Source of the DNA: Pseudoduganella namucuonensis
GTDB taxonomy: Bacteria > Pseudomonadota > Gammaproteobacteria > Burkholderiales > Burkholderiaceae_D
Length of the DNA stretch: 64,000 bases
Assembly: GCF_900116645.1 (NCBI RefSeq)
Contig: NZ_FPBO01000008.1
Location: 1 to 64,000 of the forward strand
Direction of reading: 5' to 3'
This document shows, piece after piece, positions 53,887 through 60,768 of this stretch; position 1 is the stretch's first letter; every line of letters begins with the position of its first letter. The notes below the pieces were generated by a model. It was not told the origin of the DNA. It ran no database searches and saw nothing but the letters and a program-made list of their open reading frames with translations. Made by a program: the position numbers and the translations under genes.

Positions 53887-54639
53887 TCACGCCGCGCCGA
53901 GGTGGCGGCCGCCGTCCACCTGTATCACCGTGCCGGTGGCGAACAGCAGCGTGGTGGCGCAGGCCTCGATGGCGGCCGCGATGTCGTCCGGCTGGCCGAT
54001 GCGCTTGAGCGGCGTGGTGGCGGCCTGCTTGTCGTTGAACGAGGCGTCGCGGCCCGGCACGAAGGCGCTGTCCACCACGCCGGGCGACACGTTGAGCACG
54101 CGGATGTGCGGCGCCAGCGCGCGGCCCAGCGAGGTGGCCATGGCGTCCAGCCCGGCCTTGGCCGCGCAGTAGGCGACGTTGCTGCCGATGCCGGTGGTGG
54201 CCGCGATGGAGGACACGTTCACCACCACCCCCCGGCCGGACTCCCGCAGCAGCGGCGCGAAGGCGCGGATGGCGGCGAACGGCGCGCGCCAGTTGGCGGC
54301 GAAGATGGCGTCGATCAGTTCATCGTCCAGCGCGTCCAGCGAGGCGTGCGGCACCGGCCTGGTGAAGCCGCCCGAGTTGACGAGGATGTCGGCGCGGCCG
54401 TGGCGCTCGCGCACCTGTTCGGCGGCGCGGACCAGCGCGGCGCCGGATACAAGGTCGGCTTCGATCGCGCAATGCCCGGCGCCGGGCAGCGCGGCGGCCT
54501 TGGCGTGGGCGTCGTCGCTGGCGCGGCCCAGCAGCACCACGCGGGCGCCGCGCCGCGCCAGGCGCAGCGCGCTGGCGTAGCCGATGGCGCCCGCGCCGCC
54601 GGCGATCACGGCCACCTGGCCTTCAAGTTCGAGATTCAT
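53887..54639 (-). CDS. Short-chain dehydrogenase/reductase
   Basis: This 250-residue classical SDR has a cofactor fold AVIAGGAGAIGYASALRLAR, NVSSIAATTGIGSNVAYCAA with the catalytic S-Y-K set (YCAAKAG), and a C-terminal GTVIQVDGGRHLG. Substrate unknown; probably oxidises or reduces a hydroxy/keto intermediate of the operon pathway. ATG 54639 is 11 nt after the dioxygenase stop. Confidence 0.9.
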   Translation of the reverse strand: MNLELEGQVAVIAGGAGAIGYASALRLARRGARVVLLGRASDDAHAKAAALPGAGHCAIEADLVSGAALVRAAEQVRERHGRADILVNSGGFTRPVPHASLDALDDELIDAIFAANWRAPFAAIRAFAPLLRESGRGVVVNVSSIAATTGIGSNVAYCAAKAGLDAMATSLGRALAPHIRVLNVSPGVVDSAFVPGRDASFNDKQAATTPLKRIGQPDDIAAAIEACATTLLFATGTVIQVDGGRHLGAA

Positions 54640-54650
54640 GAGTCGCTTCC

Positions 54651-55529
54651 TTATTTGATCGGCGCTTCGGGGATGCGGCTTTCGCCGCGCTCCAGCACGA
54701 AGTCGTAGTTGAGCGTGTAGTCGCCATCCGCACGGCGCACGAAGCGCCCCACCAGCGGCCGGGTCACGCCGAAGGAGACGTCGTTTTCCAGGTGTTCGCA
54801 GTCGTCCGCGAACACCTGCGTGATCAGCGTCTTGAACTCCGGCTTGGTGACCATGAAGTGCACGTGCGCGGGGCGCATGCAGCCGCGCAGCTGGAGGCGC
54901 AGTAGCTCGCCTACCACGCCGCCGGTCGGCACCGGATAGCCGGCGGGGCGCACGGTGCGGAAGCTGTAGCGGCCTTCCGCGTCGGTGAGGAAGTGGCCGC
55001 GCAGGTTCATCTCCGGCTGGCCCTGGTCCTGGTTCTCGTACAGGCCCACGGGCGAGGCCTGCCACACGTCCACCTTGGCGTTGGCCACCGGGCGGCCCTG
55101 CAGGTCGCGCACCTGGCCGGACACCAGCATGGCCGCGCCGGGCATGTCGCAGCGGGCGATGGAGTCGCCGTTGGCGCACCGCGGCGATTCGGCGCGCCAG
55201 AAGGGGCCGAGCAGGGCGGCGGCGCTCTGGCCCTGCGTCTGCGGATGGTTGCGCAGCGCCACCAGGGTCGAGATGCCCAGCACGTCCAGCGCGAGCACCA
55301 CCTCGTTGTGCCTGTCGTTGGTCTGCTGGCCGATGTCGGTGACGAACTGGATGAAGGTGCTGAATTCGGCCTCGGTCAAGTCCACTTCGCGCACCAGCGC
55401 GTGCATGTGCTCGACGAAGGCGCCCACCAGTTGGCGCAGGCGGGCGTCGGGCGTGCGGGCCATGGCGGCGTGCGCCACGGCGGTGACGGATGCTTCGCCG
55501 TCGATGATGTTTGCCAGGTTCATATCCAC
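54651..55529 (-). CDS. Intradiol ring-cleavage dioxygenase (catechol/hydroxyquinol 1,2-dioxygenase type)
   Basis: This 292-residue non-haem Fe(III) enzyme has an N-terminal helical domain (TPDARLRQLVGAFVEHMHAL) and a catalytic beta sandwich. The ligands are two Tyr (in SPVGLYENQD and RPAGYPVPTGG) and two His (MRPAHVHFMV). It opens catechol-type rings between the hydroxyls; hydroxyquinol or a substituted catechol is plausible from the RPAHVHF/PVPTGG context. GTG 55529 fits AAAGGAG 6 nt upstream; ATG 55523 is an alternative. First gene of a seven-gene operon. Confidence 0.9.
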   Translation of the reverse strand: MDMNLANIIDGEASVTAVAHAAMARTPDARLRQLVGAFVEHMHALVREVDLTEAEFSTFIQFVTDIGQQTNDRHNEVVLALDVLGISTLVALRNHPQTQGQSAAALLGPFWRAESPRCANGDSIARCDMPGAAMLVSGQVRDLQGRPVANAKVDVWQASPVGLYENQDQGQPEMNLRGHFLTDAEGRYSFRTVRPAGYPVPTGGVVGELLRLQLRGCMRPAHVHFMVTKPEFKTLITQVFADDCEHLENDVSFGVTRPLVGRFVRRADGDYTLNYDFVLERGESRIPEAPIK

Positions 55530-55542
55530 TCTATTCTCCTTT

Positions 55543-55637
55543 ACGCGATCGTTCGCGTTGAATGGATAGTAGCACTGGAAAAGCTTTAGTCAAAACAAAA
55601 ATCGATTTTTACGCGAAATTTACGCGATCGTTCGCGT
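55543..55637. promoter_or_regulatory. Twin LacI-type operators between the second operon and its regulator
   Basis: The 16-mer ACGCGATCGTTCGCGT occurs identically at 55543-55558 and 55622-55637, 79 bp apart, with a half-site ACGCGAAAT at 55611. Arms ACGCGA and TCGCGT are complementary around a CG centre, as in LacI-family operators. One copy lies 13 bp before the dioxygenase GTG, the other near the regulator's promoter. The spacing would permit looping. Confidence 0.85.
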
Positions 55638-55707
55638 AAGTCCTGCGGTTGGCCCTCTGGCGCCCTGGCGTGCGAAAATACGACATCGTTCGTTAGGGAA
55701 GCACGCT

Positions 55708-56730
55708 ATGCAGCAAAAAAAGATGACGCTCAAGGGCCTGGCGCAGATTCTGGGCGTGCATACGTCCACGGTCGGCCGCGTGATGGACCCGTTGACGCGC
55801 CACATGGTGGGCGAGGAGGTGGCCCAGCGCGTGCTGAAGGAGGCGGCCAAGCATGGCTACCGCCCCAACAAGATGGCGGCGTCGCTGCGCACCCGGCGCT
55901 CCAACATCGTCGGCGTGATCCTGCCCGACATCACCAACCCGGTGTTCCCGCCCATCGTGCTGGGCATCGAGGACGAACTGCGCAAGCACGGCTACGTGGC
56001 GCTGATGACCAACGCCGGCGAGGACCAGGCGCAACAGCGCTTCGTCGTCGACCAGCTGCTGGCGCGCCAGGTCGACGCGCTGATCCTGGCCACCGCCACC
56101 CGTGACGACCCCGTGATCTCGCACTGCCTGGCGGCCGGGGTGGCGCTGGTGACCGTCAACCGCAGCGAGGACCGGGGCCGCGTGTCCAGCGTGGTGAACG
56201 ACGAATACGCCGGCATGCGGCAGGCGGTCGAGCACTTGCTGGCGCTGGGCCACCGGCACATGGTGCACCTGGTGGGGCCGCAAAACCTGTCCACCGGCCA
56301 CCTGCGCAAGGAGGGCTACGAGCTGGCGATGGCCGCCAACGGCGTGCCGCGCGAGGCGGCGTGGGAAGTGGAGGGCAGCGCCTACACGCGCGAGGCGGGC
56401 CGCGCCGCCTGCCTGGAGGCGATGGCGCGCTATCCGCAGGCCACCGCCATCCTCGCCGGCAACGACCTGCTGGCGCTGGGCTGCTACGACGGCCTGCGCG
56501 AACTGGGCCTGCGCTGCCCGGAGGACGTGTCCGTGGTCGGCCACAACGACATGCCCTTCGTGGACATGGTGAACCCGCCGCTGACGACGGTGCGCATCAG
56601 CCACCACGCGATGGGCGTGCAGGCGGCGCAGCTGGTGTTAAAAGGTTTGCAACAGGAGGGCGGCGGCCAGATGGAGATCCGCCTGAAGCCGGAGCTGGTC
56701 GTGCGCGGCTCGACAGCAAAACCCCGCTGA
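55708..56730 (+). CDS. LacI-family repressor of the second catabolic operon
   Basis: This 340-residue regulator has the HTH MTLKGLAQILGVHTSTVGRV, a hinge helix NKMAASLRTRRSNIVGVILP and a sugar-binding-like effector domain (AILAGNDLLALGCYDGLREL). Divergent from the dioxygenase operon with two identical operators in the shared 178-bp gap, so local repression and autoregulation are likely. Its effector is presumably the aromatic substrate or a ring-cleavage product. Confidence 0.92.
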   Translation: MQQKKMTLKGLAQILGVHTSTVGRVMDPLTRHMVGEEVAQRVLKEAAKHGYRPNKMAASLRTRRSNIVGVILPDITNPVFPPIVLGIEDELRKHGYVALMTNAGEDQAQQRFVVDQLLARQVDALILATATRDDPVISHCLAAGVALVTVNRSEDRGRVSSVVNDEYAGMRQAVEHLLALGHRHMVHLVGPQNLSTGHLRKEGYELAMAANGVPREAAWEVEGSAYTREAGRAACLEAMARYPQATAILAGNDLLALGCYDGLRELGLRCPEDVSVVGHNDMPFVDMVNPPLTTVRISHHAMGVQAAQLVLKGLQQEGGGQMEIRLKPELVVRGSTAKPR

Positions 56731-56739
56731 TTTCGGCTA

Positions 56740-56759
56740 TACTGTATATTTATCCAGTA
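56740..56759 (+). promoter_or_regulatory. LexA (SOS) box
   Basis: TACTGTATATTTATCCAGTA has the SOS-box form TACTG-N10-CAGTA (CTGT-N8-CCAG, as in the E. coli uvrB box). It ends 14 bp before the ATG of the next gene, so LexA would block its transcription until DNA damage. Confidence 0.75.
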
Positions 56760-56773
56760 AAAGCGAGACCTTC

Positions 56774-57268
56774 ATGACTGACGATACCCTGCTTTCCCCC
56801 GACGACGACGTGCTGGTGCAGGAAGACCGCCTGTGGCAGGCCAACGGCTGGACCGCGCGCGTGATCAAGAACGAGGAAGACGAAGGCTGGGCCGTGGCCA
56901 TGATCAAGGACGGCGAGCCGGAGCCGGCGCTGGTCGGCCCCTGGACCATGGGCCGGGACAAGAAGAACCCCAAGCCGCTGGACGTGAACGCCTTCAACAC
57001 CCTGGTCAAGACCGCCAACGAGGTGCTGCGCCGCCACGAGCAGCAGCTGCACGCCCAGCTGCACAAGAGCGTGCGCGTGAACACCGAGGGCGCGGCCTAC
57101 ATCACCGTCAACCTGGACATCACGCCGGACGAGGACGAACCCTACGCCACCCTGACCGCCTTCGACCCCTACGGCGAGGAGCAGGCCCAGGTGCGCGTGG
57201 CGCCCAACTTCAAGCTCAGCGTGGCCAGCGCCACCGCGTGGATAGACGGCGGCTACCGCCGCCCGTGA
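56774..57268 (+). CDS. Unknown acidic protein, probably SOS-induced
   Basis: This 164-residue protein has no recognised family. The first third is acidic (TLLSPDDDVLVQEDRLWQAN). The middle is mixed (AVAMIKDGEPEPALVGPWTM, FNTLVKTANEVLRRHEQQLH), followed by strand-rich segments (AAYITVNLDITPDEDEPYAT). No signal peptide or membrane helix. A LexA box directly before it points to a role during DNA damage. Monocistronic by spacing: 43 bp after the LacI gene and 70 bp before the kinase gene. Confidence 0.75.
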   Translation: MTDDTLLSPDDDVLVQEDRLWQANGWTARVIKNEEDEGWAVAMIKDGEPEPALVGPWTMGRDKKNPKPLDVNAFNTLVKTANEVLRRHEQQLHAQLHKSVRVNTEGAAYITVNLDITPDEDEPYATLTAFDPYGEEQAQVRVAPNFKLSVASATAWIDGGYRRP

Positions 57269-57338
57269 GGCGGATGGCGCGGCCCGTCCCGACCTGATAG
57301 TATTTCCTACACGCATCTCCTCGAATAGGAAACCACTG

Positions 57339-59309
57339 ATGGAAAGCCGTCTCAGCCGACTGGAAGCCGTCCAGAGCATGTTGCTCGAAATCGGACAGAA
57401 ATCGAGCACCTGCACCGATATCGCCGAGTTCCTGCGGGCGGTGCACCACGCGCTGGGCCGCATCATGTACGCGGCCAACTTCTACGTCGCCCTGAACGAC
57501 CTGGACGGCAAGCCCAACACGGTGCGCTTCGTCTACTTCGTCGACGAACTGGACGCGGCGCCGGACCGCGACGAGCTGGTGACCCTGGCCTCGCCGGACC
57601 AGTCGCCCACCGCCTGGGTGATCCTGAACCGGCAGCGCCTGACCATGACGTTCGAGGACCAGAACTCGCGCGAGGTGGACGGCACGCCCTGGGGCGGCGG
57701 CAGCGCCGCCGAGCACTGGATGGGCTGCCCCCTGCTGGACCAGAACCACCAGGCGCTGGGCGCCATCGTCATCCAGAGCTACGACAAGCAGCACACCTTC
57801 AGCGAGGAGGACCAGGCCCTGTTCTCGCTGATGGCCAATCACGTCTCCAGCGCGCTCCAAGGCCTGCAAAGCATGGACCGCCTCGAGCGCGCCGTGCGCG
57901 AGCGCACCGCCGCGCTGGAACACGAGGTGGCCGAGCGGCGCCGCGCCGAAAGCCTGCAGCACGCGCTGTACGAGATCGCCAGCCTGTCGGCCGGCGCGTG
58001 GGACACCGAGACCATGTACGGCCGCCTGCACGAGGCCATCAGCGAAGTGGTCACCGCGCGCAACTTCCTCATCGCGCTATACCACCCCAACACCAACGAG
58101 GTGACGATCCCCTACTTCGTCGACGAAAAGGACGCGGACGCGCCCGTGAAGCGCTTCCACTACGGCGTGGGCATGAGCTCCTACATCCTCAAGCAGCGCA
58201 AGCCCTGCCTGCTGGACCGGGAAAGCTACGCCGCGCTGGTGGCCAGCGGCGAGATGGAACACCCGCTGGGCAACGAGGACATCGCCAGCTGGATGGGCGC
58301 GCCCATGCTGCTGAACGACTACGCCTACGGCGTGCTGATCGTGCAAAGCTACGACGACAGCGTGATCTACGGCCAGTCCGACCTCGACATCCTCGCCTTC
58401 ATGGCCAACCACGTCGCGGTCGCCATCTCGCGCCTGCAGGCCGAGCGCGCCATCCGCCACGCCAAGGAAACGCTGGAGGAGCAGAACGCCGCCCTGAACA
58501 CCGCGCTGACCCAGCTGCAGACCGCGCAGACCGAGCTGGTGCGGCAGGAAAAGCTGGCCTCGCTGGGGCGCCTGGTGGCCGGCGTGGCGCACGAGATCAA
58601 CACCCCACTGGGCATCTGCGTGACCGCCACCAGCCACCTGGTGCAGGAATTGAAGCTCACCCGCGAAGACCTCGCCGCCGGCACGCTGGACGAGGAAGGG
58701 CTGAACCAGTTCCTCGACATCATCGACCAGTCGCTGCGCATCATGACCTCCAACACGCAGCGCGCCGCCGCGCTGGTGCGCAGCTTCAAGCAGGTGGCGG
58801 TGGACCAGTCCTCGGACAGCATCCGCGGCTTCAACCTCGGCAGATACCTGGACGAGGTGCTGCTGTCGCTGCAGCCCAAGCTCAAGGGCAAGCCGATCGA
58901 GGTCACCATCGACTGCCCGCCGGACATCCACATGGAAAGCTTCCCCGGCGCGATGTCGCAGATCGTCACCAACATGGTGGTGAACTCGCTGGTGCACGGC
59001 TTCGGCGAGGGGCAGGAAGGCAAGATCAGGATCAAGGGCCGCGCCGAGGGCGAGCACGTGCAATTCGATTACAGCGACGACGGCATCGGCATGGATCCGA
59101 CCACGCTGGCGCAACTGTTCGACCCCTTCTTCACTACCAAGCGCGGCTCCGGCGGCAGCGGCCTCGGCGCGCACATCCTGTACAACCTGGTGACGGGACC
59201 GCTGGGCGGCACGGTCAAGGTCGTCAGCGCGCCGGGGATGGGGCTACACTACAGCCTGCGATTCCCCAAAGTGCAGCAGCGGAAAGGGCAGGGGGGCGAT
59301 GGCGCCTGA
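57339..59309 (+). CDS. Soluble GAF-GAF sensor histidine kinase
   Basis: This 656-residue protein has GAF 1 at about 25-190, a short coiled coil (ERAVRERTAALEHEVAERRR), GAF 2 at about 225-380 and a coiled coil (380-415). The phosphoacceptor helix is GRLVAGVAHEINTPLGICVT, followed by an HATPase domain with VNSLVHGFGEG, DDGIGMDP and FDPFFTTKRGSGGSGLGAHI. No membrane segment, so it senses a cytoplasmic signal. No response regulator gene is adjacent. The DUF5677 gene starts 2 bp after its stop and is probably co-transcribed. Confidence 0.92.
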   Translation: MESRLSRLEAVQSMLLEIGQKSSTCTDIAEFLRAVHHALGRIMYAANFYVALNDLDGKPNTVRFVYFVDELDAAPDRDELVTLASPDQSPTAWVILNRQRLTMTFEDQNSREVDGTPWGGGSAAEHWMGCPLLDQNHQALGAIVIQSYDKQHTFSEEDQALFSLMANHVSSALQGLQSMDRLERAVRERTAALEHEVAERRRAESLQHALYEIASLSAGAWDTETMYGRLHEAISEVVTARNFLIALYHPNTNEVTIPYFVDEKDADAPVKRFHYGVGMSSYILKQRKPCLLDRESYAALVASGEMEHPLGNEDIASWMGAPMLLNDYAYGVLIVQSYDDSVIYGQSDLDILAFMANHVAVAISRLQAERAIRHAKETLEEQNAALNTALTQLQTAQTELVRQEKLASLGRLVAGVAHEINTPLGICVTATSHLVQELKLTREDLAAGTLDEEGLNQFLDIIDQSLRIMTSNTQRAAALVRSFKQVAVDQSSDSIRGFNLGRYLDEVLLSLQPKLKGKPIEVTIDCPPDIHMESFPGAMSQIVTNMVVNSLVHGFGEGQEGKIRIKGRAEGEHVQFDYSDDGIGMDPTTLAQLFDPFFTTKRGSGGSGLGAHILYNLVTGPLGGTVKVVSAPGMGLHYSLRFPKVQQRKGQGGDGA

Positions 59310-59311
59310 AT

Positions 59312-60352
59312 ATGGACACACTACAAAAGTCGTTTGACAAAGCAATGCAGGAACTGGCCGCGGCGGCCGGCTCGGAGGAGGAGCGCCGGCAAATCTCGGC
59401 CGACGTGCCGCACCGCATGGAAAATTTGCTGAGCAAATATCCGAGCGAAATGCTGGCCGGGCTGAAGGTCAACGCGGAAAGGGGGCTGGCGGAGCGGCGC
59501 AAGCTGCACGCCGAGTTCGTGGACCGCAACACCAGCCGCTGGAAGGAGGGCTTCGACCTGCTCGAGCTGCAGATCGAAATCTCCATCGAGGCCGGCGACT
59601 CCTTCACCCGGCGGCTGCGGCCGAAGGCGACGGCGGAGGGCGACCTGGTGTTCGACCTGCTGGTGCGCCTGCAGGCCAAGGGCATCCTGGTCGCCAAGGA
59701 GATCCTGACGCTGCTGAAGAACGGCTACGCCGACGGCGCGCACGGACGCTGGCGCTCGCTGCACGAGATGACGGTCACGGCGATGTTCATGCTGGCGCAC
59801 GGCCAGGAGGCCGCGCGGCGCTATCTGGACCACGAATCGGTCGACGCCTACCGGGCCGCGCTGCAGCTCGAAAAATTCGTCTCGCGCCTGAACACGCCGG
59901 GCTTCAGCGAGGGCGAGCTGGCCCAGCTCAAGGCCCGCTACGACGCCGTGCTCGACGCCTACGGCAAGGATTTCGCCAACGCGTACGGCTGGGCGCGTCC
60001 CTTCCTGGGCAAGGGCAATCCCAATTTCCTGTCGATGGAGGAGGCGGTCGGGCTGGACCACTTGCGGCCGTACTACATGTGGGCCAGCCAGAACGTCCAC
60101 GCGAGCGCCAAGACCATCAAGACCTCGCTGGGGCTGAGCGAGACGGTCAGCGAGGCGCTGCAGGTCGGACCCAGCAACTCCGGCATGACCGACCCGGCGC
60201 ACTCCACCGCGATTTCATTGTCGCAGCTGACGATCACCCTGCTGCGCCTGGCGCCGAATCTGGATGATTCGGTGATGATGAAGGTGCTGCTGTTGCTGAC
60301 CGATGAGATAGGACAGGCGTTTGTCAGGTGCAGTGAAAACCCTATCGCCTGA
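59312..60352 (+). CDS. DUF5677-domain protein
   Basis: This 346-residue, mainly helical protein has the DUF5677 hallmark GYADGAHGRWRSLHEMTVTA, plus AQLKARYDAVLDAYGKDFAN and HLRPYYMWASQNVHASAKTI. Family members are of unknown function and sometimes occur near defence or phage genes. ATG 59312 lies 2 bp after the kinase stop. Convergent, with an 11-nt overlap, with the NYN/ParS remnant. Confidence 0.82.
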   Translation: MDTLQKSFDKAMQELAAAAGSEEERRQISADVPHRMENLLSKYPSEMLAGLKVNAERGLAERRKLHAEFVDRNTSRWKEGFDLLELQIEISIEAGDSFTRRLRPKATAEGDLVFDLLVRLQAKGILVAKEILTLLKNGYADGAHGRWRSLHEMTVTAMFMLAHGQEAARRYLDHESVDAYRAALQLEKFVSRLNTPGFSEGELAQLKARYDAVLDAYGKDFANAYGWARPFLGKGNPNFLSMEEAVGLDHLRPYYMWASQNVHASAKTIKTSLGLSETVSEALQVGPSNSGMTDPAHSTAISLSQLTITLLRLAPNLDDSVMMKVLLLLTDEIGQAFVRCSENPIA

Positions 60353-60620
60353 TGGGATGGTCGCGCTCGTATTGCGTGATGTAAGCGAGCACGCGGGCGG
60401 CGCCATCGTCGGTGTCGAGTAGTTCGATAGGCACCAAGCCGTCGAAGTAGGGATTCTCCACCTGCAGCCACTTGAAGGCCTTGCCGCAGCTCCCCACCAC
60501 GCGGGTCGCCCGCGCCACTACCTGCTGCTGCACATCCGGGCAGCCATAGTAGAGGTTGTAGCCATCAACGTAGACACGTGTGCGTAACAGTGCCTGGGCT
60601 GGGAACGTCGCTCCTGGCAT
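60342..60620 (-). pseudogene. Chimeric remnant: NYN-nuclease start fused to ParS/MbcA-type antitoxin end
   Basis: From ATG 60620 the frame encodes about 92 residues. Residues 1-30 (LLRTRVYVDGYNLYYGC) are the first strand of a NYN/PIN-like nuclease. From about residue 35 it becomes the C-terminal half of an Xre/MbcA/ParS antitoxin (VVARATRVVGSCGKAFKWLQ, FDGLVPIELLDTDDGAARVL). The nuclease body and the antitoxin HTH are missing, and no RES-type toxin gene follows. A deletion has apparently joined two neighbouring genes. A longer frame to 60692 runs through a terminator and is unlikely. Confidence 0.6.
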
Positions 60621-60637
60621 TTTTTGCTCCCGGAATG

Positions 60638-60663
60638 AAAAAACCGGCTTGCGCCGGCTTTTT
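60638..60663 (-). terminator. Rho-independent terminator of the hybrid kinase gene
   Basis: On the minus strand CCGGC, loop GCAA, GCCGG, then TTTTTT. It lies about 105 bp after the stop of the CHASE hybrid kinase gene. An A-tract on the other side makes it partly bidirectional. Confidence 0.85.
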
Positions 60664-60768
60664 CCCCCGCGCTCCAGATGGTCTAGCCACACCGGCGTCG
60701 CGGATTAGTTGTTACGGTGATTGTATCAAACAATCGCAGTAAACCACCTCGGCCGCCTCTCTATTTGG

